Position numbers and translations under genes: made by a program | Assembly: GCF_009720655.1 (NCBI RefSeq) | Contig: NZ_WNKS01000004.1 | Span: forward strand, 124,001 to 188,000 | DNA length: 64,000 bases | Direction: 5' to 3' | DNA from: Rhodoblastus acidophilus | Lineage (GTDB): Bacteria; Pseudomonadota; Alphaproteobacteria; Rhizobiales; Beijerinckiaceae | Part shown: piece after piece, positions 54,354 to 63,534 of the stretch | How positions within the stretch are numbered: the stretch's first letter is position 1 | Layout: each line of letters starts with the position of its first letter | Notes under the pieces: generated by a model | Seen by the model: the letters and a program-made list of their open reading frames with translations, nothing else | Database searches by the model: none | What the model was told of the DNA's origin: nothing

Positions 54354-56336
54354 ATGACCAAGACCCAGACTGGCCGCGACAAGCCGTGGATTTTCCGCAC
54401 CTATGCGGGTCATTCGACCGCCGCCGAATCCAACAAGCTGTATCGGGGCAATCTCGCCAAGGGGCAGACGGGCCTCTCCATCGCCTTCGACCTGCCGACC
54501 CAGACCGGCTACGATTCCGACCATCCGCTGTCGCGCGGCGAGGTCGGCAAGGTCGGCGTGCCGATCAGCCATCTCGGCGACATGAACACCCTGTTCGACG
54601 GCATTCCCATCGCGCAGATGAACACGTCGATGACGATCAACGCCGCCGCGCCCTGGCTGTTGTCGCTCTACATCGCCGCCGCCGACTTGCAGGGCGCGCC
54701 GCGCTCGGTGCTGCAAGGCACGACGCAGAACGACATCATCAAGGAATATCTTTCGCGCGGCACGCACATTTTTCCGCCGGGCCCGTCGCTGCGCCTGACC
54801 CGCGACGTCATCCTGTTCACAACAAAAGAGGTCCCCAAGTGGAACCCGATGAACGTTTGTTCCTATCACCTGCAGGAAGCGGGCGCGACGCCGGTCCAGG
54901 AGCTGTCTTATGCGCTGGCGACCGCCGTCGCCATCCTCGACACGGTGAAAAAATCGGGGCAGGTGGCCGACGCCGACTTCGGCGAGGTTGTCGGACGCAT
55001 CTCCTTCTTCCTCAACGCCGGCATGCGTTTTGTCACCGAGTTGGCAAAAGTCCGCGCCTTCACCGAATTGTGGGATGAGCTGACCCTCAACCGCTATGGC
55101 GTGAAGGAGGAAAAGCATCGCCGGTTCCGCTATGGCGTGCAGGTCAATTCGCTGGGGCTGACCGAACCGCAGCCGGAAAACAATGTTTATCGCATCTTGA
55201 TCGAGACGCTGGCCGTCGTGCTGTCCAAAAAGGCGCGCGCCCGCGCCGTGCAATTGCCGGCCTGGAACGAGGCCCTTGGCCTGCCGCGTCCGTTCGACCA
55301 GCAATGGTCGCTGCGCCTCCAGCAAATTTTGGCCTATGAAACCGACCTCCTCGAATATGGCGACCTTTTCGACGGCTCCATTGAGCTGACCAAGAAGGTT
55401 GATGAACTGAAGGCCGAAGCCCTTGCCGAACTCGCCGCCATCGACGCCATGGGCGGCGCGGTCGCCGCGGTTGAAACCGGCTATCTCAAGGCCAAGCTCG
55501 TTGAATCCAATACGCGGCGCCTCGAGGCCATCGAATCGGGCGAGCAGATCGTCGTCGGCGTCAACAAGTTCACGGAAACCGAGCCCTCGCCGCTCACCGC
55601 AGGCAACGGCGCCATCATGGTCGTCTCCGAACATGTCGAGGCCGAACAGATCGAGCGCCTGAAGGCGTGGCGCGCCCAGCGCGACGCCAAGGCGGCGGAA
55701 AAGGCGATCGCCGATCTGCGCGCCGCCGCGCAGGAGGACCGCAACATCATGGAGCCGTCGATCGCGGCGGCCAAGGCGGGCGTGACCACCGGCGAATGGG
55801 CGCAAACTCTTCGCGAAGTGTTCGGCGAGTTCCGCGCGCCGACCGGGGTGGGCCGCGCCGCGCGCGAGGCCGGCGCCTCGCTGGCCAGCGTGCGCGCCGA
55901 TGTGGAGCGCGTCTCGAAAATACTCGGCCGGCGCATAAAAATTTTGGTCGGCAAGCCGGGCCTCGACGGCCACTCCAATGGCGCCGAGCAGATCGCAGTG
56001 CGCGCCCGCGACGCCGGCATGGAGGTGGTTTATGAGGGCATCCGCCTCACCCCGGCCGAAATCGTCAATGCCGCGCTTGAAGAGGGCGTGCACATCGTCG
56101 GCTTGTCCATTCTTTCCGGCTCGCATCTGTCCCTGGTCCGAGACGTGATGGCGAAGATGAAGGCGCAGGAGATTTCCGACATTCCGGTGATCGTCGGCGG
56201 CATCATCCCGCCGGAAGACGAGAAATTGTTGTTGTCCGAGGGCGTCGCCGCCGTCTACACGCCCAAGGATTACGAACTCAACGCGATCATGGCCGACCTC
56301 GTCCGCGTGGTGGAAAAAACCGCCGCCGCAGCCTGA
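54354..56336 (+). CDS. ecm: Ethylmalonyl-CoA mutase (coenzyme B12-dependent)
   Basis: A 660-residue mutase converting ethylmalonyl-CoA to methylsuccinyl-CoA. The N-terminal barrel has GLSIAFDLPTQTGYDSDHPL and ISHLGDMNTLFDGIPI. The C-terminal B12 domain carries DGHSNG (the DxHxxG cobalamin-ligand motif) and GLSILSGSHLSLVRDVMAKM. The size is normal for Ecm (MeaA-like). AGAGG precedes the ATG. It pairs divergently with ccr, and mcd, 5 kb away, makes the following step, so three EMC genes cluster here. A weak terminator follows. Confidence 0.96.
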   Translation: MTKTQTGRDKPWIFRTYAGHSTAAESNKLYRGNLAKGQTGLSIAFDLPTQTGYDSDHPLSRGEVGKVGVPISHLGDMNTLFDGIPIAQMNTSMTINAAAPWLLSLYIAAADLQGAPRSVLQGTTQNDIIKEYLSRGTHIFPPGPSLRLTRDVILFTTKEVPKWNPMNVCSYHLQEAGATPVQELSYALATAVAILDTVKKSGQVADADFGEVVGRISFFLNAGMRFVTELAKVRAFTELWDELTLNRYGVKEEKHRRFRYGVQVNSLGLTEPQPENNVYRILIETLAVVLSKKARARAVQLPAWNEALGLPRPFDQQWSLRLQQILAYETDLLEYGDLFDGSIELTKKVDELKAEALAELAAIDAMGGAVAAVETGYLKAKLVESNTRRLEAIESGEQIVVGVNKFTETEPSPLTAGNGAIMVVSEHVEAEQIERLKAWRAQRDAKAAEKAIADLRAAAQEDRNIMEPSIAAAKAGVTTGEWAQTLREVFGEFRAPTGVGRAAREAGASLASVRADVERVSKILGRRIKILVGKPGLDGHSNGAEQIAVRARDAGMEVVYEGIRLTPAEIVNAALEEGVHIVGLSILSGSHLSLVRDVMAKMKAQEISDIPVIVGGIIPPEDEKLLLSEGVAAVYTPKDYELNAIMADLVRVVEKTAAAA

Positions 56337-56357
56337 ACGCAAGCCGTCGCGATTGCC

Positions 56358-56401
56358 AGCCTCCGCCGTGTGGGTCACAAACGGCGGAGGCTTTCTTTTT
56401 T
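56358..56401 (+). terminator. Intrinsic terminator of ecm
   Basis: AGCCTCCGCCG and CGGCGGAGGCT form a perfect 11-bp stem with a 13-base loop and run into TTCTTTTTT, 21 bases after the ecm stop. Confidence 0.9.
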
Positions 56402-56421
56402 GATTCGACGGGAGTGCGAGC

Positions 56422-57297
56422 ATGGCCGCCGGAGCCTGTACACAGGGACTGGACACCGGATTCATCGAACTCGGGTACGCGAAGGTCGCGGCCCTCGGCG
56501 TGGTTCAGGGCATTACGGAATTGCTTCCCATTTCCTCGACCGCACATATGCGCATCGTGCCGGCGCTGCTCGGCTGGCGCGATCCCGGATCGGCGTTTTC
56601 GGCCGCCATGCAGATGGCGGCGCTGGCCGCCGTGATCTCCTATTTCTGGTCCGATTTTTCCGGACTGCTCGGCGGCTCCGTGCGCGCCATCGCCCGACGC
56701 GATTTTCGTGATTGGCAGTTCCGCTTCACCAGCTGGATCGTGCTCGCCACGGTCCCGCTGGTGATTTTCGGCCTGCTGCTGTCATCGACGCTGAACGCCT
56801 GCGGCTCGCCGTTGCGCAGCCTTTATGTCATCGGCGCGGCCTGCATCGTCATGTCGGTGCTGCTGGCGCTGGCGGAAATGTTTTGCGCGCACAGGCGGAC
56901 CATGGACAATGTTTCGCTCAAGGACGCCATGCTGGTGGGGCTCGCGCAAGTCGGCGCGCTCATTCCCGGCGTGAGCCGGTCCGGCTCGACCCTGACCGCC
57001 GCGCTGTTCCTCGACCTCAAGCGCGAAGAAGCCGCCCGCTTCTCGTTCCTGCTAGGCCTTCCCGCCATTTTTCTGGCGGGCGTCAAAGAGTTCCATGAAC
57101 TCTACAAGGCGCATCTGCCGCTGGAGGGCTGGTTGATCCTTGCCGTTGGCCTGGTGGTCGCGTCGATCTCCGCCTTTGTCGCGATCTGGAGCCTGATGAA
57201 ATATCTGGAGCGGTTCTCGTCCTGGATTTTCGTGTTCTACCGCTTTTTCATCGGCATATTCCTGATCAGCGCCGTGTATCTGGGCTGGCTGACCTAA
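56422..57297 (+). CDS. uppP: Undecaprenyl-diphosphatase
   Basis: A 291-residue inner-membrane enzyme (BacA) recycling the undecaprenyl carrier for peptidoglycan and other envelope polymers. The first motif is GITELLPISSTAHMRI, the second PGVSRSGSTLTAALFLDL, within seven or eight hydrophobic segments. GGGAG precedes the ATG. The STAH variant of the first motif differs from the common SSGH. It is separated from ecm by a terminator, so it probably has its own promoter. Confidence 0.94.
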   Translation: MAAGACTQGLDTGFIELGYAKVAALGVVQGITELLPISSTAHMRIVPALLGWRDPGSAFSAAMQMAALAAVISYFWSDFSGLLGGSVRAIARRDFRDWQFRFTSWIVLATVPLVIFGLLLSSTLNACGSPLRSLYVIGAACIVMSVLLALAEMFCAHRRTMDNVSLKDAMLVGLAQVGALIPGVSRSGSTLTAALFLDLKREEAARFSFLLGLPAIFLAGVKEFHELYKAHLPLEGWLILAVGLVVASISAFVAIWSLMKYLERFSSWIFVFYRFFIGIFLISAVYLGWLT

Positions 57298-57323
57298 GCC
57301 GCCTCTCTCAAAACCACGACATG

Positions 57324-57357
57324 AAAAAAGCCCTTGGTCCGTGAGGACCAAGGGCTT
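57324..57357 (-). terminator. Intrinsic terminator of acs
   Basis: AAGCCCTTGGTCC and GGACCAAGGGCTT form a perfect 13-bp stem with loop of four bases. On the minus strand a T-run (TTTTTT) follows. It lies 22 bases past the acs stop and could also end uppP transcripts. Confidence 0.9.
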
Positions 57358-57379
57358 CTCATTTGATCGGATGCGCCGA

Positions 57380-59317
57380 TCAGCCGCCGCGATTGGCGAT
57401 CAGATCCTCGACCACGGTGGGGTCGGCCAACGTGGACGTGTCGCCCAGCGAACCGAACTCGTTTTCCGCAATCTTGCGCAGGATGCGGCGCATGATTTTT
57501 CCGGACCGGGTCTTGGGCAGACCCGGCGCGAACTGGATCACGTCCGGCGAGGCGATCGGGCCGATTTCCTTGCGGACCCAGGCCACCAGTTCCTTGCGCA
57601 GCTCTTCGGTCGGCTCGATGCCTTCCATCACGGTGACATAGGCATAGATGCCCTGGCCCTTGAGGTCGTGCGGATAGCCGACCACGGCGGCTTCCGAGAC
57701 CGCCGCGTGGGCGACCAGCGCGCTTTCCACTTCCGCCGTGCCCATGCGGTGACCGGAGACGTTGATGACGTCGTCAACGCGGCCGGTGATCCAGTAGAAC
57801 CCATCGGCGTCGCGGCGGCAGCCGTCGCCGGTGAAATATTTTCCGGGATAGGTCGAAAAATAGGTCTGCTGGAAGCGTTCGTGGTCGCCGTAGACCGTGC
57901 GCATCTGGCCCGGCCAGCTGTCGGCGATCACCAGATTGCCTTCACAGGGGCCTTCGATCACCACGCCATTGGCGTCGACCACCTGCGGCTGAACGCCGAA
58001 GAACGGACGGGTCGCCGAGCCGGGCTTCAGTTTTGTCGCGCCGGGCAGCGGGGTGATGAGGATGCCGCCGGTTTCAGTCTGCCACCAGGTGTCGACGATC
58101 GGGCAGCGGTCCTCGCCGACCACGCGGTGATACCATTCCCAGGCTTCCGGGTTGATCGGCTCGCCAACGGAACCGAGCAGGCGCAGGGTTTTGCGCGAGG
58201 TCCGCTTCACCGGCTCCTCGCCGGCGCCCATCAGCGAGCGAATGGCGGTCGGGGCGGTATAAAAGATGTTGACGCCGTGCTTGTCCACCACATCCCAGAA
58301 ACGGGAGATGGTCGGATAGTTCGGAATGCCCTCGAACATCAGCGTGGTCGCGCCGTTCGCCAGCGGCCCATAGACGATGTAGCTGTGGCCGGTCACCCAA
58401 CCCACGTCGGCGGTGCACCAATAAATGTCCCCGTCGTGATAGTCGAACACATACTGGTGCGTCATGGACGCATAGACCAGATAGCCGCCGGTGGTGTGCA
58501 CCACGCCCTTTGGCGCGCCCGTGGAGCCCGAGGTGTAGAGGATGAACAGCGGGTCTTCCGCGTTCATTTCGGTGGGCGGGCAGTCGGCCGAAACCTTTGC
58601 CGTTTCCTCATGCAGCCACACGTCGCGGCCTTCCTTCCAGGCCACGTTGCCGCCGGTGCGCTTGACGACGATCTGGGTCTCGACGATGTCGCCGGTCTTG
58701 TCGATGGCGGCGTCGGCGTTGGCCTTCAGCGGAACTTTTCGCCCGCCGCGCAGGCCTTCGTCGGCGGTGATGACGACCTTGGACTTGCAGCCCTCGATGC
58801 GGCCCGCCAGCGAATCAGGCGAGAACCCGCCGAACACGATCGAGTGGATCGCGCCGACGCGCGCGCAAGCCAGCATGGCGTAGGCAGCTTCCGGAATCAT
58901 CGGCAGATAGAGGGTGACGGTGTCGCCCTTTTTGACGCCCTTGGCTTTCAAGACGTTGGCGAAGCGGCTGACTTCCTCGTGCAGCTGCTTGTAGGTGATC
59001 TTTTTCGACTCTTCGGGATTGTCGCCTTCCCAGATGATCGCGACCTGATCGCCGCGCTTGGCGAGGTGACGGTCGATGCAGTTCAGCGACACGTTGGTGG
59101 TGCCGTCCTCGAACCATTTGATCGACACATTGTGCGGATCGTAGGAGGTGTGCTTCACCTTGGTGAAGGGCTTGATCCAGTCGATGCGCTTGCCGTGCTC
59201 CGCCCAGAAACCTTCGGGGTCCGACACGGACTTCGCGTAAAGCTCCTTGTACTTCGCATCGTTGATAAACGCGCGGTTTTCCCACTCCGCCGGAACGGGA
59301 TAAACTTTATCGGACAT
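57380..59317 (-). CDS. acs: Acetyl-CoA synthetase (AMP-forming)
   Basis: A 645-residue enzyme activating acetate to acetyl-CoA. The AMP-binding motif is [20 protein letters not shown], the WWQTETGG segment is present, and the acetylation-sensitive Lys is in [14 protein letters not shown] near the C terminus. The ATG at 59317 follows GGGAGG. A likely promoter lies 60-90 bases upstream. The Lys site is the substrate of Pat/PatZ-type acetyltransferases, one of which is encoded in this window. Confidence 0.97.
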   Translation of the reverse strand: MSDKVYPVPAEWENRAFINDAKYKELYAKSVSDPEGFWAEHGKRIDWIKPFTKVKHTSYDPHNVSIKWFEDGTTNVSLNCIDRHLAKRGDQVAIIWEGDNPEESKKITYKQLHEEVSRFANVLKAKGVKKGDTVTLYLPMIPEAAYAMLACARVGAIHSIVFGGFSPDSLAGRIEGCKSKVVITADEGLRGGRKVPLKANADAAIDKTGDIVETQIVVKRTGGNVAWKEGRDVWLHEETAKVSADCPPTEMNAEDPLFILYTSGSTGAPKGVVHTTGGYLVYASMTHQYVFDYHDGDIYWCTADVGWVTGHSYIVYGPLANGATTLMFEGIPNYPTISRFWDVVDKHGVNIFYTAPTAIRSLMGAGEEPVKRTSRKTLRLLGSVGEPINPEAWEWYHRVVGEDRCPIVDTWWQTETGGILITPLPGATKLKPGSATRPFFGVQPQVVDANGVVIEGPCEGNLVIADSWPGQMRTVYGDHERFQQTYFSTYPGKYFTGDGCRRDADGFYWITGRVDDVINVSGHRMGTAEVESALVAHAAVSEAAVVGYPHDLKGQGIYAYVTVMEGIEPTEELRKELVAWVRKEIGPIASPDVIQFAPGLPKTRSGKIMRRILRKIAENEFGSLGDTSTLADPTVVEDLIANRGG

Positions 59318-59379
59318 GCATTCCTCCCAACACAATCAGACGCCACTCTTGGTTCAGCAGGGCGTCTTTGATCGGGAGC

Positions 59380-59409
59380 ATTATGGCCCAAGCGCGTAAC
59401 GCCTCACAA
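59380..59409 (-). promoter_or_regulatory. Candidate promoter of acs
   Basis: On the minus strand TTGTGA (59404-59409) is followed after 18 bases by CATAAT (59380-59385), about 63 bases upstream of the acs ATG. Confidence 0.35.
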
Positions 59410-59456
59410 GCGGGGGGACGCTCACACTTTGGTCCATCACCACCGTGACTTGCCCG

Positions 59457-60104
59457 TCACGGACATTCCTTGTGCACTTTGTCCAGCGCCTGGGCGAGTC
59501 CGGTCAGCACATAAGTGTCGGTGGTGGTCTTTCCCTTGACCGAATCCGCCGTGACCACCAGTTTCGAGCCCTTCTTCAAGGCGGCGATGAACTGGTTTTC
59601 CTCCGCCGGATTCTTGACCCAGGCGTTGGCGCCCTTGGCGAGCAGGCCGAACGTGTTCGATCCGATTTCCGCGCTCGCCTCCGAGCCGTCCTTCATCGGA
59701 AAGCCCATGATGATGGCGATCTCGTTCTTGACGTTTTCCGCCGGGCGGGTGGAGATGAAGATATAGGCGGCGTCGCGGCTCGCGGTCTTGGGCTCGCGGC
59801 TTTTCGGCTTGGCCAGGGCGTAGCAGGTCTTTGGCTTGCCCTGGGTCTGATAGGCGCCCCACTCGCCGAAAATGCCCAGTTTCAGCGTCTTGCCGGCGTC
59901 CTTGGAGTCGGCCTTCTTCTCGTCCTTGCCCTTGCCCTTCGCGTCCTTGTGCTTTGCGTCCTTGCCCTTGGGCTTCTCGTCGTCCGCCGGCTCCTCGGCC
60001 GCGGGTTTTTTCGGCTTCGCGTGCGAGACCATGGGGGCCGCGCAGACCGAGCCGGCGAGCAATCCGATCATGAGCATGCGGGCGTGACGATTAAAGGACA
60101 TCAT
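59457..60104 (-). CDS. Invasion-associated locus B (IalB) family protein
   Basis: A 215-residue secreted protein. A signal peptide (about residues 1-29) precedes a Lys/Asp/Ala-rich low-complexity stretch of about 45 residues, then the IalB domain (FGEWGAYQTQGKPKTCYALA, IFISTRPAENVKNEIAIIMG, and a late Cys near the end). The two Cys may form a disulphide. The family was named in Bartonella but is widespread in non-pathogens, so invasion is not implied. A GTGAC/GTCAC dyad overlaps its stop. Confidence 0.85.
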   Translation of the reverse strand: MMSFNRHARMLMIGLLAGSVCAAPMVSHAKPKKPAAEEPADDEKPKGKDAKHKDAKGKGKDEKKADSKDAGKTLKLGIFGEWGAYQTQGKPKTCYALAKPKSREPKTASRDAAYIFISTRPAENVKNEIAIIMGFPMKDGSEASAEIGSNTFGLLAKGANAWVKNPAEENQFIAALKKGSKLVVTADSVKGKTTTDTYVLTGLAQALDKVHKECP

Positions 60105-60250
60105 GAGCAGCCGTGGAAAGTTCGGTTGAAGCGAATCAGGTGCGCGGGATCATAGCGCCAATTTCATTTTCGGCGAGAGCGCGCGGCCCCGCTTGATTAT
60201 GACGCCAACTTGGCGGAAATCGGACATCCCCCAAGAAACGGATTTTTGGC

Positions 60251-61264
60251 ATGATCGCCGCACTGTGTGAATCTTACGGGCCGCCGGAAAACCTGACCTT
60301 TCGCGAATTGCCCGATCCCGTTCCGGGGCCGGGCGAGGTGTTGGTCGCCCCGTCGCGGGTCGCGTTGAACTTTTTCGACACGCTGATCATCGCCAACAAA
60401 TATCAGCTCAAACCGGCTCTGCCGTTCTCGCCGGGCGGGGAGTTTTGCGGATGGGTGGTCGCGCTCGGAGAGGGCGTGTCCGGCGTCGCGCCGGGCCAGC
60501 GTGTGGCCGGTTATTGCTCCTATGGCGCGGCGCGGTCGCGTCTTGTCGTTCCCGCCGACAGTCTGACGCCCGTGCCGGACAGCTTGGACGACGACCACGC
60601 CGCAGGGCTGTTCATCACCTATGGAACAACCCTTTACGCCCTCAGGCAACGCGCGCAGCTGCGGGAGGGGGAGACCCTTGCCGTGCTCGGCGCGTCCGGC
60701 GGCGTGGGCCTGACCGCGGTCGAAATCGGGCGGGCGATGGGCGCGCATGTCATCGCCTGCGCCTCTTCCTCGGAAAAACTCGATTTTGCCCGCACCTTCG
60801 GGGCGCAACAGGGGATTGACTACGCCGCCGAGGATTTGAAGGAGGCGCTGAAGCGCGCCACCGACGGGCGTGGCGTCGATTGCGTCTATGACGCCATTGG
60901 CGGCGATTTCAGCGAAAAGGCGTTGCGCGCCATGGCCTGGAACGGACGGTTTCTCGTCGTCGGCTTCGCCGCGGGCGAAATCCCGAAAATCCCGCTCAAC
61001 CTCACCCTTCTCAAGGGGTGTTCAATCATCGGCGTCTATTGGGGCGAGTTCGTCAAGCGTGAGCCGGCGGCCCATCGCCAAAACATGGCGCAGATTTTCG
61101 ACTGGGCGGCGCGGAAAAAAATTTCGGCCCATGTCCATGCGGTGTTGCCGCTGGAACGGATCGCCGAGGCGCTGAACATGCTCAAGGAACGCAAGGCGCA
61201 GGGCAAGATCGTGCTGGCCGTGCCGCAACGGTCTGGCGAAACCACGGGTTCACGCATAGATTGA
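60251..61264 (+). CDS. NADPH:quinone oxidoreductase-like MDR dehydrogenase
   Basis: A 337-residue zinc-free medium-chain dehydrogenase/reductase. The start has PGPGEVLVAPSRVALNFFDT, the NADPH-binding loop is LAVLGASGGVGLTAVEIGRA, and no catalytic zinc Cys cluster is seen. It probably reduces quinones or enones. The substrate is unknown. LemA and two TPM genes follow on the same strand with short gaps. Confidence 0.9.
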   Translation: MIAALCESYGPPENLTFRELPDPVPGPGEVLVAPSRVALNFFDTLIIANKYQLKPALPFSPGGEFCGWVVALGEGVSGVAPGQRVAGYCSYGAARSRLVVPADSLTPVPDSLDDDHAAGLFITYGTTLYALRQRAQLREGETLAVLGASGGVGLTAVEIGRAMGAHVIACASSSEKLDFARTFGAQQGIDYAAEDLKEALKRATDGRGVDCVYDAIGGDFSEKALRAMAWNGRFLVVGFAAGEIPKIPLNLTLLKGCSIIGVYWGEFVKREPAAHRQNMAQIFDWAARKKISAHVHAVLPLERIAEALNMLKERKAQGKIVLAVPQRSGETTGSRID

Positions 61265-61294
61265 GGTTCGGCGTTCCGAATTGAGGATGCGAGC

Positions 61295-61879
61295 ATGCGC
61301 TTTAAAAATCTTGTCGCCGTCGCTGTCATCGGCCTCAGCCTGTCCGGCTGCGGCTACAACACCATCCCCACAGCCGAGGAAGACGCCAAGGCGCGGTGGG
61401 CCGACGTCCAGAACCAGTACCAGCGCCGCGCCGATCTCATTCCCAATCTCGTCTCGACGGTGCAGGGCTACGCCAAGCAGGAGAAGGACGTTCTTGTCGG
61501 GGTGACGGAAGCCCGCGCCAAGGCGACGCAAGTGCATGTGGACGCCTCCCAATTGACCGATCCGGACAAGCTCAAGCAATTCCAGGACGCCCAGGCGGCG
61601 CTCAGCGGCGCCCTGGGTCGGTTGCTTGCGGTTTCGGAAAACTATCCGGACCTGAAGTCCAACCAGAATTTCATGGCGCTGCAGTCGCAGCTTGAAGGAA
61701 CGGAAAACCGCATCGCCGTCGCGCGCCGCGACTACATCGCCGCCGTGCGCAACTACAATCTCACGCTCGAAACGTTTCCGACGCTGCTGTGGGCGAACAC
61801 ATTGTTTCGCGGCAAGAAGCCGATGGCGGCGTTTACGGCCTCGGACGGCGCGCAATCGGCCCCGCAAGTGAAATTCTGA
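61295..61879 (+). CDS. lemA: LemA-family lipoprotein
   Basis: A 194-residue protein with a lipobox (LSLSGCGYN), suggesting an inner- or outer-membrane lipoprotein, followed by the LemA coiled helical core (ADVQNQYQRRADLIPNLVST then AQAALSGALGRLLAVSENYP). The function of the family is unclear. It is followed by TPM-domain genes, a widely conserved arrangement. The start is ATG at 61295. Confidence 0.9.
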   Translation: MRFKNLVAVAVIGLSLSGCGYNTIPTAEEDAKARWADVQNQYQRRADLIPNLVSTVQGYAKQEKDVLVGVTEARAKATQVHVDASQLTDPDKLKQFQDAQAALSGALGRLLAVSENYPDLKSNQNFMALQSQLEGTENRIAVARRDYIAAVRNYNLTLETFPTLLWANTLFRGKKPMAAFTASDGAQSAPQVKF

Positions 61880-61898
61880 TTTTTGGGGAGGCTTGCCC

Positions 61899-62663
61899 AT
61901 GCCCAGGGCGGTCCGGACGCTTCATGTCTGGGTGATTGCGCTTGTCGTGCTGCTGGCGCTGGGCTCGCTCTCCAGGGCTCAGGACATAAAATTTCCGGAG
62001 CTGACCGGGCGCGTCGTCGATCAGGCGCATGTGCTTGGCCCCGACACACGGCAGGCGCTCGAGACAAAACTCGCCGATCTCGAACAAAAATCGAGCATCC
62101 AGCTCGCGGTCGCCACCGTGGACTCGCTCCAGGACCGCGACATCGAAACCTTTGCGAACCTGTTGTTCCGCAAATGGGGGCTGGGCGACAAGAAGACGAA
62201 CAATGGTGTGCTGCTTCTCGTCGCGCCCAAGGAAAGAAAGGTGCGCATCGAGGTTGGCTATGGCCTCGAAGGTGTTTTGACCGACGCCCTTTCAAAACTG
62301 ATCATCGTCAACGGCATCGCGCCCCGGTTCAAAAAGGGGGATTTTGACGGCGGCGTCACGCGCGGCGTCGACGACATCATCGCGATCCTGACCACCGACA
62401 CCAGCGAATGGCAGAAAAAGCCGGATCTGCGGCAGAACGCCCCCGAAGACCTGTTCGTCGTGCTCTTGCCGCTGGTGATTTTTCTCGTTGTGTTCATCAT
62501 CGTGTGGCGCATCCACCGCCGCGGCGGCGGCGGGCCGTTCATCTATATTGGTTCGGGCGGCTCCAGCGGCGGCGGGTGGAGTTCGTCGGGCGGGAGCGAT
62601 TTCGGCGGGTTTTCCGGCGGCGGCGGTTCGTCCGGCGGCGGCGGCGCTTCGGGAGACTGGTGA
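61899..62663 (+). CDS. TPM-domain membrane protein (YgcG-type)
   Basis: A 254-residue protein with a signal peptide, a TPM phosphatase-like domain (VVDQAHVLGPDTRQALETKL, IEVGYGLEGVLTDALS), one transmembrane segment (LLPLVIFLVVFIIVWRIHRR) and a Gly/Ser-rich tail of about 45 residues ending GGGGASGDW. The ATG at 61899 follows GGGGAGG; the TTG at 61893 is rejected. The stop overlaps the next gene (TGATG). Confidence 0.9.
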   Translation: MPRAVRTLHVWVIALVVLLALGSLSRAQDIKFPELTGRVVDQAHVLGPDTRQALETKLADLEQKSSIQLAVATVDSLQDRDIETFANLLFRKWGLGDKKTNNGVLLLVAPKERKVRIEVGYGLEGVLTDALSKLIIVNGIAPRFKKGDFDGGVTRGVDDIIAILTTDTSEWQKKPDLRQNAPEDLFVVLLPLVIFLVVFIIVWRIHRRGGGGPFIYIGSGGSSGGGWSSSGGSDFGGFSGGGGSSGGGGASGDW

Positions 62664-63271
62664 TGAGAGCAGCCGATGAAGCGCGGATCGTCGCGGCGGT
62701 GCAAAGGGCCGAGGCGCGGACCAGCGGCCAGATCGTCTGCGTGCTGGCGAAAAAATCCTGCGACACCCGGGGCGCAGCGGCGCTCTACGCCGGCGTTCTC
62801 GCCTGCCTCGCGCCTTGGCCGCTGCTGATTTTTACAGACTGGTCGGCGCAGGTGATTTTCGTCAGCCAGCTCGCAATCTTTGTCTGCGCGCTGGCTTTGT
62901 TGGCGGTGACGCCCCTCGGCGTAGCCCTGGTTCCCCGCGCCGAAAAACGCCGGCAGGCTTTTCGCGCCGCGACCGAACAGTTTTTTGCAAGAGGCGTCGG
63001 GCGGACGGAGAGCCGTGCGGGCGTGCTGATTTTTGTGTCGCTCGCCGAGCGTTACGCGCGCATTCTTCCGGACGAGGGTTTGGCGCAGAAAATTTCGGAA
63101 GACGAATGGCGCGAGGTGGTCGCGCTGCTCACGGAGCGCCTGCGCGCCGGACAGGCGACGGAGGCTTTTGTGGCGGCGATCGACCGCTGCGGCGCGCTGC
63201 TCGAACGCGCCGCGCCCGGCGACGGCGGCGACAATGAGTTACCGGACGGACTGGTGCAACTGGATGATTGA
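62663..63271 (+). CDS. Second TPM-domain protein
   Basis: A 202-residue protein with the TPM fold (IVAAVQRAEARTSGQIVCVL then FVSLAERYARILPDEGLAQK) interrupted by two hydrophobic segments (LYAGVLACLAPWPLLIF and FVSQLAIFVCALALLAVT). It overlaps the first TPM gene, so the three genes lemA-TPM-TPM form an operon. It resembles the companion proteins of LemA-TPM loci. No function can be assigned. Confidence 0.87.
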   Translation: MRAADEARIVAAVQRAEARTSGQIVCVLAKKSCDTRGAAALYAGVLACLAPWPLLIFTDWSAQVIFVSQLAIFVCALALLAVTPLGVALVPRAEKRRQAFRAATEQFFARGVGRTESRAGVLIFVSLAERYARILPDEGLAQKISEDEWREVVALLTERLRAGQATEAFVAAIDRCGALLERAAPGDGGDNELPDGLVQLDD

Positions 63272-63534
63272 CGCCCGCCGCTTGCCGGGCGGACGGCAAA
63301 GATCGGCGGGAAGCCGGCCAACGTCGATTGAAGAACCTGCGTTTCGCATTCAGATGCGGCAAAACTAACCTTCCCGAGGCTCCGGAGGTTCGCGTTAACT
63401 TTTATTCTTCGCGCCGGATTCACTTTTGGACGTTACCTCTGTGTCGTAATCGGCCACTATGCTGTCGCCTCCCCAGCGCTTCATGTCAGAAGCCTTTAGC
63501 GCCGCGTCTTGGGGCGCCCTAAGGTGTCCGAAGC

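Noticed and set aside
59457-60104. IalB as evidence of pathogenicity
   Set aside because: IalB-family proteins are common in free-living alphaproteobacteria; the name alone gives no invasion function.
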